From assembly GCF_004791025.1 (NCBI RefSeq), contig NZ_SRUO01000003.1:124001-188000 (forward strand): a stretch of 64,000 nt of DNA, written 5' to 3'. Made by a program: the position numbers and the translations under genes. This document shows positions 18,400 to 27,161 of the stretch, in pieces (position 1 is the stretch's first letter; every line of letters begins with the position of its first letter). The notes below the pieces were generated by a model. That model worked only from the letters and a program-made list of their open reading frames with translations, searched no databases and was not told the origin of the DNA. This stretch comes from Mesorhizobium sp. M4B.F.Ca.ET.203.01.1.1. GTDB lineage: Bacteria > Pseudomonadota > Alphaproteobacteria > Rhizobiales > Rhizobiaceae.

Positions 18400-19206
18400 A
18401 TGAGCAATGCCACGCCGGTACGCTACAAGGTGGCGGAGGCGGCGAAATCGGCCGGCGTCTCTGCCTCGACGCTGCGCCTCTGGGAAAGCCAGGGGCTCGT
18501 GGTGCCGGGACGGTCGGAGACCGGCCACCGGCAATACAGCGCCGAGGATGTGGCGCGGCTGCAGAAGATCGCCTGGTATCGGACCGAGCGCGGCCTCAAC
18601 CCGGCGGCCATCCGCGAGGCGCTGGAAAGCGAGGCGCCGTCCGACAGTCCCGACGCCACGGATGCGTCCGACCTCGGCCGCAGGCTCCGCAGCCTTCGCC
18701 ACGGCGCCGGCAAGACGCTGGACCAGATTGCCGCCGATATCGGCATTGCCGCCTCCACGCTCTCCACGCTGGAGCGGACATCCCAGGGCGTCAGCTTCAA
18801 GACCCTGCACGACCTGGCGCAGTATTACGGCACCACCGTTTCACGCCTTTCCGGCGAGGAGCGGGACGACGTGCCGGCGCTCGTGCGCGCCGGCGCCTGG
18901 CGCACATGGCCGGAAACCACGCCGGGCGTGACGGTGCAGCTTCTCGCCGAGGGCCGCACGATGATGGACTGCCACCGTTTCGTCCTGGCGCCGGGCGCCG
19001 CCAGCGAAGGCGCCTACCGCCACGAAGGCGAGGAATTCATGCACGTGCTGTCCGGACGCCTGGAACTGGTGCTCGATGCCGACCAGTTCTTCGATCTCGG
19101 CCCGGGCGATTCCTTGTATTTCGAGAGCCGCCGCTACCACTCCTGGCGCAATCGCCACGACGGCGAAACCGTCCTGCTCTGGATCAACACCCCGCCGACC
19201 TTCTGA
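18400..19206 (+). CDS. Regulator with MerR-type HTH, XRE-type HTH and cupin domains
   Basis: A 268-residue protein with three domains. First is a MerR-like HTH (about residues 6-70: YKVAEAAKSAGVSASTLRLW, then GHRQYSAEDVARLQKI). Second is an XRE/lambda-repressor HTH (about 85-145: LGRRLRSLRHGAGKTLDQIA). Third is a C-terminal cupin (about 175-268: HEGEEFMHVLSGRLELVL, LGPGDSLYFESRRYHSW). XRE-cupin proteins such as PuuR control putrescine and GABA use in enterobacteria; the extra MerR domain is unusual. It is divergent from gabT-gabD, so control of that operon is the obvious inference, with GABA or a related acid as possible cupin ligand. Another ATG at 18352 is in frame; 18400 matches the domain start. 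Confidence 0.88.
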   Translation: MSNATPVRYKVAEAAKSAGVSASTLRLWESQGLVVPGRSETGHRQYSAEDVARLQKIAWYRTERGLNPAAIREALESEAPSDSPDATDASDLGRRLRSLRHGAGKTLDQIAADIGIAASTLSTLERTSQGVSFKTLHDLAQYYGTTVSRLSGEERDDVPALVRAGAWRTWPETTPGVTVQLLAEGRTMMDCHRFVLAPGAASEGAYRHEGEEFMHVLSGRLELVLDADQFFDLGPGDSLYFESRRYHSWRNRHDGETVLLWINTPPTF

Positions 19207-19380
19207 CCGTGACGGGTGGTCCCATCGGCCGCCCGGACTCCTGAAAAACGGCAGGACTTTGGGCACCGCCACCTCTTCCCGGAGATCGACTCGGCGGCGA
19301 GTTTCATACCACCTCGATACACGCCTTGGATGAAACAAAGAATCCGGTCGTTGCAGATAGTTTTAGTAAAAATTGACGAG

Positions 19381-19408
19381 TTAACTAACGATTAACGAAT
19401 TGCTTAAC
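19381..19408. promoter_or_regulatory. Phased TTAAC repeats upstream of the wecG-like gene
   Basis: TTAAC occurs at 19381-19385, 19392-19396 and 19404-19408, 11 and 12 bases apart, in an AT-rich part of the 249-base gap 19207-19455. The spacing is close to one helical turn. This could be a regulator site or part of the promoter; no clear -35/-10 pair stands out. Confidence 0.35.
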
Positions 19409-19455
19409 TTTCTGCGGGTTTTACCTAGAATATTCGAAGGTGGAATACTTCTCGA

Positions 19456-20316
19456 ATGCGCAGGGCAATGGAACAGTCACAGGGAGATTTTGAGGGGTCT
19501 GCGTCCGGTGCGGGTGGCGCGGCCGCCGCGCGGCGGGAAGCAGCATCCCTTCCGGAAGGCCTTTCGACCTTTCCGACCGTTTTGATCGGCGGGCTGCCGA
19601 TCACTGTGATCGACAGGCAGGACGCGGCCCATCTGATGGTCGCGGCGGCGCGGGGACACCTTTCCGGCAGCCGCCCCTATTATTTCACCTCTGCCAATGG
19701 GGACGTCATCGCCCAGACGCGCGTCAATGCGGAAACCGCCGGACTCTTTCGCGAAGCCGACCAGATCTTCGCCGACGGTCAGCCGCTTGTTTTCGCCTCG
19801 CGCCTGTTGTGCAGGGTGCAATTGCCGGAACGCGTCGCCACGACCGACCTTTTTCACGATGTGGCCAGGCTCGCCGAGCGCGAGGGCACTACATTCTACC
19901 TGCTCGGCTCGACGGAGGCCGAGAACCGCAGCGCCGTCGCCGGAATGAGGGCCAGATATCCCGGCCTGCGCATCGTCGGCAATTGCCACGGCTACCTCGC
20001 CGGCGAAGCGCTTGAGAAGAAGCTCGACGAGATCAACGCGCTCGCGCCCGACATATTGTGGCTCGGCCTCGGCGTTCCGCGCGAGCAGATCTTCGTGCGC
20101 GACTTTGCCTCGCGGCTTTCGAATGTCGGCGTCATCAAGACGTCGGGCGGGCTTTTCGACCATCTTGCCGGCAAAGTGCGGCGGGCGCCGCACTGGGTGC
20201 AGAAGGCCGGCTTCGAATGGCTGTGGCGCGTACTGATGGAGCCGCGCCGGCTTTTCTGGCGCTATTTCACAACCAGCCCCCAGGCCATCTACGCCATCTT
20301 GAGGTATTCCAAATGA
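19456..20316 (+). CDS. WecG/TagA/CpsF family glycosyltransferase
   Basis: A 286-residue GT26-type transferase that adds a sugar to a lipid-linked intermediate during surface polysaccharide synthesis. Family features visible: TSANGDVIAQTR, ADGQPLVFASRL (the ADG motif), FYLLGSTEAENRSAV, PDILWLGLGVPREQIF, and GVIKTSGGLFDHLAGKVRRAP near the end. Such proteins are peripheral membrane enzymes. The ATG at 19456 has AAGGTGG 12 bases upstream; the ATG at 19468 is an alternative. Its stop overlaps the start of the next gene (ATGA, 20313-20316), a sign of translational coupling. First gene of the exopolysaccharide region. Confidence 0.9.
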   Translation: MRRAMEQSQGDFEGSASGAGGAAAARREAASLPEGLSTFPTVLIGGLPITVIDRQDAAHLMVAAARGHLSGSRPYYFTSANGDVIAQTRVNAETAGLFREADQIFADGQPLVFASRLLCRVQLPERVATTDLFHDVARLAEREGTTFYLLGSTEAENRSAVAGMRARYPGLRIVGNCHGYLAGEALEKKLDEINALAPDILWLGLGVPREQIFVRDFASRLSNVGVIKTSGGLFDHLAGKVRRAPHWVQKAGFEWLWRVLMEPRRLFWRYFTTSPQAIYAILRYSK

Positions 20317-21539
20317 CCGCCGATCAGTCCCGCCCTCCGCTGCCGGCGGGCATCGATACGGAGATCGTCATCGTCGGCGGCGGGCTGTCCGGCACGCTTG
20401 CGGCCAACGTGCTCGGCCGCGCCGGCTATCAGGTCACGCTGATCGATCGCTATGCCGTCTTCCCCCGGGAATTCCGCGTCGAGAAGATCGCCGGCGACCA
20501 GATCGAAAAGTTGCGCCGGATCGGCTTGCTCGACAGGCTCGCCGGCGCTGCCGTCGCATTCGATGAGATCGTCAACATCCGCAAGGGGCGCCTTCTCGAC
20601 CGCACGCACGCGCGCCACTACGGCATCTTCTACGACGATCTTGTCAACGCCATGCGGGCGGCATTGCCCGAAAACGTCCGCTTCATCGCCGGCCGGGTCA
20701 ACGCTCTGGAGGCAGGCGCCGAGCGCCAGCGCGTGTCGATCCTGGGCCAGGGCGACGTCACCGCCAGGCTGCTCGTGCTGGCCACCGGTATGGGCGACAT
20801 CCTGAAGCGCGACCTCGGCATCGAACGCAGGTTCGTCCACCAGCGGCAGTCGCTGACCTTCGGCTTCAACCTTCGCCCGGCGGGAGCGGGCGCCTTCCGG
20901 CATTCCGCGCTCACCTACTATGGCGAGCGGACCTCGGACGGCATCGACTATCTCAACCTGTTCCCGGCCGCCGACGTCACGCGCGCCAATCTGTTTGTCT
21001 TCAGGGATCATCGCGACCCCTGGGTGAAGGCGCTGCGCGAACAGCCGAAGGAAACGCTGATCGACACGCTGCCGGGGCTGGTCAAGGCATTCGGCGATTT
21101 CGAGGTGATGGATAAGGTCGAGAGTTGGCTGACCGACATCACCGTCGCCGAGAATTGCGTGAAGGACGGCGTCGTCCTGATCGGCGATGCCTATCAGACA
21201 TCCTGTCCGGCCGCGGGAACGGGCGTCAGCCGTCTGCTCACCGACGTCGAGCGCCTGTGCAAGGCGCATGTGCCGCAATGGCTGGCCTCCCCCGGCATGG
21301 CGGCCGCGAAAATCGCGGCTTTCTACGGCGATCCCGCCAAGCTGGCGATGGATGCGCACGGATTGCAGCTGGCGGATTTCCGCCGCCGCCTGACCATCGA
21401 GAACGATCTGCGCTGGCGCGCGCGCCGGCATCTCCACTTCAGCCGCCGCCGCATCATGCATGGGATCAACAGGCTGAGCCCCGGTTTCGCCGCAAGGCTG
21501 CGCGGCCTCAAGAGGCCGAGGCTCGAAGCGGCGACCTAG
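20313..21539 (+). CDS. FAD-dependent oxidoreductase (monooxygenase-like)
   Basis: A 408-residue flavoprotein with an N-terminal GxGxxG dinucleotide fold (IVIVGGGLSGTLAANVLGRAGY) ending in the acidic strand end (VTLIDRY). The later motif DGVVLIGDAYQTSCPAAGTGV corresponds to the GD motif that contacts the FAD ribityl chain in PHBH-type monooxygenases and geranylgeranyl-reductase-like proteins. The start overlaps the wecG-like stop by 4 bases, so the frame before 20313 is not used. Found in a polysaccharide locus and coupled to a glycosyltransferase, it may oxidise a sugar, a lipid carrier or another intermediate; the substrate is not evident. Confidence 0.85.
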   Translation: MTADQSRPPLPAGIDTEIVIVGGGLSGTLAANVLGRAGYQVTLIDRYAVFPREFRVEKIAGDQIEKLRRIGLLDRLAGAAVAFDEIVNIRKGRLLDRTHARHYGIFYDDLVNAMRAALPENVRFIAGRVNALEAGAERQRVSILGQGDVTARLLVLATGMGDILKRDLGIERRFVHQRQSLTFGFNLRPAGAGAFRHSALTYYGERTSDGIDYLNLFPAADVTRANLFVFRDHRDPWVKALREQPKETLIDTLPGLVKAFGDFEVMDKVESWLTDITVAENCVKDGVVLIGDAYQTSCPAAGTGVSRLLTDVERLCKAHVPQWLASPGMAAAKIAAFYGDPAKLAMDAHGLQLADFRRRLTIENDLRWRARRHLHFSRRRIMHGINRLSPGFAARLRGLKRPRLEAAT

Positions 21540-21569
21540 AGCGGCTGATCTCCACAGCGGAAGCCGCTC
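21539..21569. terminator. Hairpin between convergent genes
   Basis: GAGCGGCT (21539-21546) and AGCCGCTC (21562-21569) give an 8-bp perfect stem with a 15-base loop between the convergent FAD oxidoreductase and CelD-like genes. It could end transcription in both directions; no long T-run is present. Confidence 0.45.
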
Positions 21570-21616
21570 CAACATCCATCTCGTTTGTACCGCTGGTCGA
21601 CCAGGCGCGACGCGCT

Positions 21617-22780
21617 TCAGGTTTTTCGAACCTCAGGGCTGAACTCCTCGTCCACGGGAACCGGCGCCGCGATCGCGCGATCGGGCGCGGCCTTCTTGCC
21701 GTGCAGCACGCGCCGCGCCAGCGCCTTCGCCGCCGGCAGTTTCTCCACCGTCAAATGCGCCGCGTAGCCGAGCGGGCTTCCCGCCCGGAAGATCTGCCAC
21801 ATCGGCGACGGGCGGCCGCCGAAGATGCGCTTGTAGGGCTCGTCGCCGATGGTGAAGTCGAGGGAGTGGTCGCCGCGCTCGATGCAATCGCGCGCGATCT
21901 GTTCGAACAGCAGGCTGCCGATCGACTGCTTCCTGTAGCTGGCTTCGTCGAAGCCGCCGAGGATGACGAGAAGCGAGCCATTATGCGCAAGCCCAAGCGC
22001 GCCGGCGATCGCCCTGTCGTTCATCCAGAACGTGTAGGTGCGCGCGAAACCGCCACATCCTTCCGCCGCGACGGCAAGATAGAAGTCGAAATAGGACGGC
22101 TGCTGCAGCAGGTCGGCGGGGCCGTTGCTGCCGTCGAAGCGCTTGCCGCGATAGACCTTGAGCGCGTCGAATGTGGTACGGATGGCGTCGATGCTCTCGG
22201 CGCACTTGAAGCGCGCCTCCCCCAACCGGCCGAGCTGCCGGGATTTCTTGTCGAGTTCCTTGCGGTAGGACTGGTCGAGCTGATGCTCGCGCCAGGCGGA
22301 AAATGTCGGCTCCAGCTTGCTGGAATAGGCGCTCATGCCCATGCTTTCGCGCTTCTCAATGCCGAACAGGCGCTCGATGGCGAGCGAGCGATCCGCCAGC
22401 TTGCCGATGCGCAGCAGATCATAGGGCCGCAGGAGCCTGCGGATCGAGGCGACGACGCGGCTGTCCGCCAGGATGCGCGACAAGGTCTCCTCGTCGGTGA
22501 CCGGGGACACATAGTCGGAAACGCGCATGTCGGCGAATTCCACGACTTTGAGCAGCGTGTACCGGCGCCTGACCAGCGGCAGGACCATGGCGAGCTTGCC
22601 GCCCTGCCGGCTGCGCACGACGATGATCAGCGGTGTGGCGGAGCTTTGCCGGACGATCCGCTCATAGAGCTGCGCCAGCCATATCGGGTGCTGAAAGGCC
22701 GTCGCCGCCGAGCTGGCGAACAGCTCGGCATATTCCGTCGAGCGGAAGTCGAAGGAATCCTCGGCAGTGACTTCAAACAT
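21617..22780 (-). CDS. CelD/BcsL-like GNAT family acyltransferase
   Basis: A 387-residue protein of the Acetyltransf_6 (CelD/FemAB-like) type found in cellulose and exopolysaccharide loci. The C-terminal half has the GNAT-like core: RAIAGALGLAHNGSLLVILGGFDEASYRKQSIGSLLFEQIARD, then SLDFTIGDEPYKRIFGG, in which the last segment is typical of the family. It probably transfers an acyl group to a sugar or to the polymer in the cytoplasm. It stands alone on the minus strand, convergent with the FAD oxidoreductase and divergent from the gene at 23075. Confidence 0.85.
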   Translation of the reverse strand: MFEVTAEDSFDFRSTEYAELFASSAATAFQHPIWLAQLYERIVRQSSATPLIIVVRSRQGGKLAMVLPLVRRRYTLLKVVEFADMRVSDYVSPVTDEETLSRILADSRVVASIRRLLRPYDLLRIGKLADRSLAIERLFGIEKRESMGMSAYSSKLEPTFSAWREHQLDQSYRKELDKKSRQLGRLGEARFKCAESIDAIRTTFDALKVYRGKRFDGSNGPADLLQQPSYFDFYLAVAAEGCGGFARTYTFWMNDRAIAGALGLAHNGSLLVILGGFDEASYRKQSIGSLLFEQIARDCIERGDHSLDFTIGDEPYKRIFGGRPSPMWQIFRAGSPLGYAAHLTVEKLPAAKALARRVLHGKKAAPDRAIAAPVPVDEEFSPEVRKT

Positions 22781-23074
22781 ATGTATCCGAACCGGCAGAC
22801 TGCGGCCCGATCTATCGACGACGTCTTGCGTTCCGCGTCAAGGCAAATCGCAGGAAAGTTAGAAACTTGGTATATGCAAGAGTTGGGACGCCGGTTGCAA
22901 ATCTGTCATGCATTCGGCGCTCGGCAGGATCGGGCCGAGGCAGTCGAGATTTATTTTTCCGCAAATCACGCATTCGGATTTCAAGTGTAACCGCAAGGTA
23001 AGCTTTTTCGGCCAAGTGATTTCTTTTCGAGTGTCTGCGGCCCGAGCACCAATACAACCGCGAACGGGAATGAC
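22781..23074. other. Divergent intergenic region
   Basis: A 294-base gap between the CelD-like gene (minus) and the propeller gene (plus) must hold both promoters. It is relatively AT-rich around 22960-23035. I see no gene, strong palindrome or terminator in it. Confidence 0.4.
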
Positions 23075-24559
23075 ATGGTCTCGATCGACGTGATTGTTCC
23101 GCAAATTGCCCCTCGCCGATGGCAAGAGCTCGTCATCGAGCGGCTTCGGGCCGACGGTCATGACGTGGCCGTGCTGCATCAGGCCGAAGCGGCCGCCTGG
23201 CCGGCTGCGGCAAAGCTCGCCTTTGCCTTCGAGCAGCGCCTGTTTCGACGGAAAGGGCCCGGCCTCGGCGCTCCGCTGGACAGGATCGAGGCACGATCCG
23301 GCGGCCTGCCCGCAACGTTGAGACTGGACCTCGCCGGCAACGCGGCGCCGTCGGATGTCCCGACGATTGGCCTGCTGTTTGACGGGTCGGCCTCCGACCT
23401 CTCGGCGGCGACGGCGGTCGCGGCCGGCAGGCTGCCGGTCATCGAGGCCGTCCTCGACGGAAAGATGGTGGTGGGCCGGGCTCGGCCGATGGTGGAGAAG
23501 CGGGAATCGGCGGCGCTCGGCACCGAGGATGTGCTGGTCCGCGCCGTCACGCTGGTCGTCTCGATCGCCCGTGCCTTCGCCGAAGGCCGGCCTTTTCAGG
23601 CAGAAGGAACGCCTGACGCCCAGGGCCGAAAGGGCGCGACGGCGTTTGGCTTCGCCACCGCCTATCTGGGCTCCGCGCTGCCGCGGCTCGGCCGGGAGGC
23701 CATAAGGCGCGTCGGTTATCGCCATGCGCATTGGCGCGTCGGCTACCGCTTCACCGATGCGCCCGGCGTGGCGGACACAGGCCGGCTCGGAACCGGCTGG
23801 TCGGTCCTGCCGGATCCGGGCGACCATTTCTACGCCGACCCTTTTCCGTTCGAGTGGCAAGGGCAGTCATTCCTCTTTGTCGAGGATTACCCTCATGCGA
23901 CCGGCAAGGCCGTCATCTCCGTCGTGCCGTTCGATGCGAGCGGCACACCCGAAACGCCGAGGGTCGTGCTGGAGGAGCCGCACCACCTCTCCTACCCGCA
24001 GGTGTTCGAGCGTGACGGCGCGGTCTGGATGCTTCCCGAGGCCAGCGCCGGCGGCAGGCTCACCCTTTATCGCGCCACGGGCTTCCCGGAACGCTGGACC
24101 GCCGAGACGGTGCTGGTCGAAGGCGAGATCTCCGACGCGACGCTGCTCGAGCATGGCGGACAACTTTGGCTGTTCGCGACCGATCGCGACGGTTACGGCA
24201 GCACGTCCGACACGCTGGTGGTTTTCAGCGCTCCGGCGCTCTCCGGCCCGTGGACCCCGCATCCCATGAACCCTGTCCTGATCGACCTTCGTATGGCACG
24301 CCCAGGCGGAGCTTTCGTTCGCAACCGGGAGGGCCGTATCCTGCTTCCGGTTCAGGACGGAACGCTCGGCTACGGCGGCGGGCTTGGCCTGTCGGAATTG
24401 CTGGACCTCGACCGGCGGACGGTGCGGCTTTCGCAGCCTCGGCCGATAGACCCGGAAGGCGATTGGCCATACCCGAAGATCCACACCCTCAACCGCGCGG
24501 GCCGGCTGGAAGTGATCGACGGGATCGCGGCGGCGCGAAAGCGTTCAGGGAAGCAGTAG
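23075..24559 (+). CDS. GINT1 N-terminal-like beta-propeller protein (polysaccharide locus)
   Basis: A 494-residue protein. The C-terminal 280 residues resemble the N-terminal domain of glucosamine inositolphosphorylceramide transferase 1, a five-bladed glycosidase-like propeller: HWRVGYRF, FYADPFPFEWQGQSFLFVED, HHLSYPQVFERDGAVWMLPE, LWLFATDRDGYG. The N-terminal 200 residues look like the degenerate formyltransferase-like segment common in bacterial versions. No GT64 domain is present. Similar genes sit in many exopolysaccharide clusters with unproven function. The start has GGGAATGAC just upstream. The 3' end overlaps the convergent GT4 gene by 15 bases. Confidence 0.75.
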   Translation: MVSIDVIVPQIAPRRWQELVIERLRADGHDVAVLHQAEAAAWPAAAKLAFAFEQRLFRRKGPGLGAPLDRIEARSGGLPATLRLDLAGNAAPSDVPTIGLLFDGSASDLSAATAVAAGRLPVIEAVLDGKMVVGRARPMVEKRESAALGTEDVLVRAVTLVVSIARAFAEGRPFQAEGTPDAQGRKGATAFGFATAYLGSALPRLGREAIRRVGYRHAHWRVGYRFTDAPGVADTGRLGTGWSVLPDPGDHFYADPFPFEWQGQSFLFVEDYPHATGKAVISVVPFDASGTPETPRVVLEEPHHLSYPQVFERDGAVWMLPEASAGGRLTLYRATGFPERWTAETVLVEGEISDATLLEHGGQLWLFATDRDGYGSTSDTLVVFSAPALSGPWTPHPMNPVLIDLRMARPGGAFVRNREGRILLPVQDGTLGYGGGLGLSELLDLDRRTVRLSQPRPIDPEGDWPYPKIHTLNRAGRLEVIDGIAAARKRSGKQ

Positions 24560-25639
24560 CGCCTCGTAGCCCGCGCACATCCTCGCCGGCGAGTACTTGT
24601 CCCTCAGTCGCCGTCCCGCCGCGGAGAGCCTGGCCATCAGTTCCGGCCTGGCGAGCATCTCCGCAAGCCCCCCGGCCATGCCGTCGGCATCGGCGTTGAC
24701 GAAGATCGCCGCCGCTTCGCCGTCCTCGGCCGTCAGCACCTCGCGCATCACTTCAAGGTCGTTCGATACCACCGGCAGACCGGAAATCGCCGCTTCGACG
24801 CAGGCAAGGCCAAAGGTCTCGGTCGTCGATGGAAACGCATAGGCATCGCCCGCAGCGAGGAATTCGAAAATGCGCGCCGTAGGAACCTCGCCGACCAGAT
24901 GCAGCCGGTCCGCCAGGCCCCTGCTTCCGGCAAAGTCGACGAGCGCGTCCCGCTCCGGTCCGACGCCGGCAAGCGCCACATGGACATCGGGAAGCCGCTC
25001 GAGCACCCCAACCAGCGCGATCTGGTTCTTCATCTGCGTCAGGCGCCCGGACGAGACGGCGAGCCAGGCATCGCGGGGCAAGCCGAAGGCGGCGCGTGCC
25101 GCCGCCTTGTCGAAATCATCAGCTGGTGCGGGAACGCCGTGATCGATGCGCCGGATCCGCCGCCGATAGGCTTGCGGATAGCGATCGAACTGCGCTTGCG
25201 TCCAGGCCGAGTTGACGACATTCGCCTGGTAGAGGCCGAGCACCCCCATCAGTCTGTCGATCCGCGAGAGCAGGCCCATCACCCCTTTGGTCTGCGGCGC
25301 ACCGCTCTGGTTGGCGACGATGTGCCGGACACCGGCCAGCCGGGCGCCGATCGTGCCGAAGATGTTGCCGTAGTGCTGGTAGGAGATGACCGCATCCGGC
25401 CGCGCCGCGCGCAGATAGGCAGCAAGGCCGATGGCCGCGCGGACCTGTCCCGGCAATCCTTTCGGGGGTTCGGCAAGGACGAAATCCGCGTGCGGATCGC
25501 CATCGAAGGCGTCCGTCTTCCTGTACATGAAAACGGTGCGCACATCGTGCCCGCGAGCCCGCAAGCCTTCACCCACCATGTCGGAAATGCGTTGCGCGCC
25601 GGCCGCTTCGGCCTGGGTCTGGACCTGGATGATCCTCAC
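24545..25639 (-). CDS. Glycosyltransferase family 4
   Basis: A 364-residue GT-B fold enzyme. The acceptor-side N-terminal domain begins MRIIQVQTQAEAAGAQRIS. The donor-binding C-terminal domain has SSGRLTQMKNQIALVGVLERL and the EX7E-type motif FPSTTETFGLACVEAAISGLP, in which the two Glu contact the nucleotide sugar. No signal peptide; it would act at the cytoplasmic face on a lipid-linked glycan. Its ATG overlaps the flippase stop by 4 bases (25636-25639), so the two form a coupled pair. Its 3' end overlaps the opposite-strand gene at 24559 by 15 bases. Confidence 0.92.
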   Translation of the reverse strand: MRIIQVQTQAEAAGAQRISDMVGEGLRARGHDVRTVFMYRKTDAFDGDPHADFVLAEPPKGLPGQVRAAIGLAAYLRAARPDAVISYQHYGNIFGTIGARLAGVRHIVANQSGAPQTKGVMGLLSRIDRLMGVLGLYQANVVNSAWTQAQFDRYPQAYRRRIRRIDHGVPAPADDFDKAAARAAFGLPRDAWLAVSSGRLTQMKNQIALVGVLERLPDVHVALAGVGPERDALVDFAGSRGLADRLHLVGEVPTARIFEFLAAGDAYAFPSTTETFGLACVEAAISGLPVVSNDLEVMREVLTAEDGEAAAIFVNADADGMAGGLAEMLARPELMARLSAAGRRLRDKYSPARMCAGYEALLLP

Positions 25640-27063
25640 ATACGCCCCTTCAGCGCCACGCGGGCGGCGAGCGCCGGCCTTCCCATAGTGAAGCCGAAGA
25701 CCGATGGATCGATGCCTATTCTACGCTTGGCGATCGACACGGCAATGGCGGTCCAGGCGATGACCGTGCCGGCGATGCTGACAGCCGCGCCGATGGGGCC
25801 GAAGAAGTAGGTCGTCACGGCGGTGGCGCCGAGGCCGAGCGCGTTGACGACGACCAGTACCTTGAACAGCGCATGCTGCAGGCCGGTCAGTTGCAGCAGC
25901 ACCTCGATCGGGCCACAAGCCGTGCCGAACGTCGCGCCGATGCCGAAGATGACGAGCGTCGCCCGCATGGTCGGCGTGGCGTAGGCCGGATTGAACATCG
26001 ACAGGATGAAGCCGCCCAGGATCCAGAATGCCGCGAGCACGCACAGCGCGATCGCGAAGCTGCCGAGCGCGGCGAGGCTGGTGATGCGCTGAACATGCGC
26101 CCTGTCGCCGCTGTAGAAGGCGCTGGAAATCTGCGGCGCAAGCGCCTGGTTGATACCGTTGAGCGCAAGCGCCACGAAACGCGTCGTTCGGTCGGCGACG
26201 AAGATCGCGCCAGCGGCCTCGGGTCCGAGGATCATGGCCACAAGCAGGGTGCTCACCTGCCCGAGCGCCGGCGGCAGCGAGGTGACGCCCCACAGGCCAA
26301 GCGTCACCGTCTTGAATTCCTGCTTCTGCCCTTCGCTCAGCGGGCCGCGTTCCGCGCGCGCCGTGTCGCGCACCAGTCGCACTGTCTGCGGAACGACCGA
26401 CAGGATGAGCAGCAGGGCGGTCAGCCAGGTCGCCTCGACCGCGCTCATCTCCACGCGCATGAAATGGCAGACGAAAAGGATGCCGATCGTCGCCGCGCGC
26501 CAGATGATATCGCGCGGCAAAAGGCCGGATATCAGCGCGTTCTTGGCCCGGAAGGCGCCGGACGTGAACTCCGACCAGCCGAGCGAGAAGGACAGCACTG
26601 CGGCCGCCAGGCACAGCGAGAACCATTCCGGCGTGCCCTTGCCGATGAACGGCAGGAATCCGACCAGCAGGATCAACAGGCTGGAGCCTATGAGCCCCGC
26701 CAGCGCCACCAGAATGGCGCGCGCCATCATGCCATGGGCGGAGTTGAGATCGCCAAGCCCGGCATATTGCGGCCAGAACCTGAGCACGGTGCTCTGCTGG
26801 CCGACCGAGGCAAAGAAAGACACCAGGCTGGCGCCGGCATAGGTCGCGCTGTAGAGGCCGAACTGCCGTCCGTCCATCACCATCGCGACGGCGACGAACA
26901 TCAGGAAGGACAGGCCGGCGCTGGCAAGCTTGATGACGCCGGCCACCGCGCCGCTCTTGGCGAGCGCCACGATGGGCATGCGCATGCCGGCCGCGGGGCT
27001 GGCGCTCCCGGCCACGGCGTCGCGATCGGCTTGATTCTCACTCAACGTCGGCCCCTGCAGCAA
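25636..27063 (-). CDS. Wzx-type polysaccharide flippase (MOP superfamily)
   Basis: A 475-residue integral membrane protein with about 12-14 hydrophobic helices and no signal peptide, as in Wzx/oligosaccharide flippases. The first helices (GVIKLASAGLSFLMFVAVAM) and GRQFGLYSATYAGASLVSFFA match the family. It would move undecaprenyl-linked repeat units across the inner membrane for the Wzy polymerase at 30640 and the Wzz-type protein at 27289. ATG at 27063 is used; an internal Met at about residue 27 is possible. Divergent from the Wzz-like gene across a 225-base regulatory gap. Confidence 0.9.
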   Translation of the reverse strand: MLQGPTLSENQADRDAVAGSASPAAGMRMPIVALAKSGAVAGVIKLASAGLSFLMFVAVAMVMDGRQFGLYSATYAGASLVSFFASVGQQSTVLRFWPQYAGLGDLNSAHGMMARAILVALAGLIGSSLLILLVGFLPFIGKGTPEWFSLCLAAAVLSFSLGWSEFTSGAFRAKNALISGLLPRDIIWRAATIGILFVCHFMRVEMSAVEATWLTALLLILSVVPQTVRLVRDTARAERGPLSEGQKQEFKTVTLGLWGVTSLPPALGQVSTLLVAMILGPEAAGAIFVADRTTRFVALALNGINQALAPQISSAFYSGDRAHVQRITSLAALGSFAIALCVLAAFWILGGFILSMFNPAYATPTMRATLVIFGIGATFGTACGPIEVLLQLTGLQHALFKVLVVVNALGLGATAVTTYFFGPIGAAVSIAGTVIAWTAIAVSIAKRRIGIDPSVFGFTMGRPALAARVALKGRM

Positions 27064-27161
27064 TCAACTTGCCTAACCCCCGCGGCAGGCGAGCCGACGC
27101 TGAAACCTGCCCCCTGAATAGAGCAAAAGCCCGCAATCGCGCCAGCGCGAACGCTGCTCAT

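Noticed and set aside
21125..22990. A 621-residue open frame crossing two genes and their gap
   Set aside because: It runs out of frame over the end of the FAD oxidoreductase and antisense to the CelD-like gene, with no recognisable domain.
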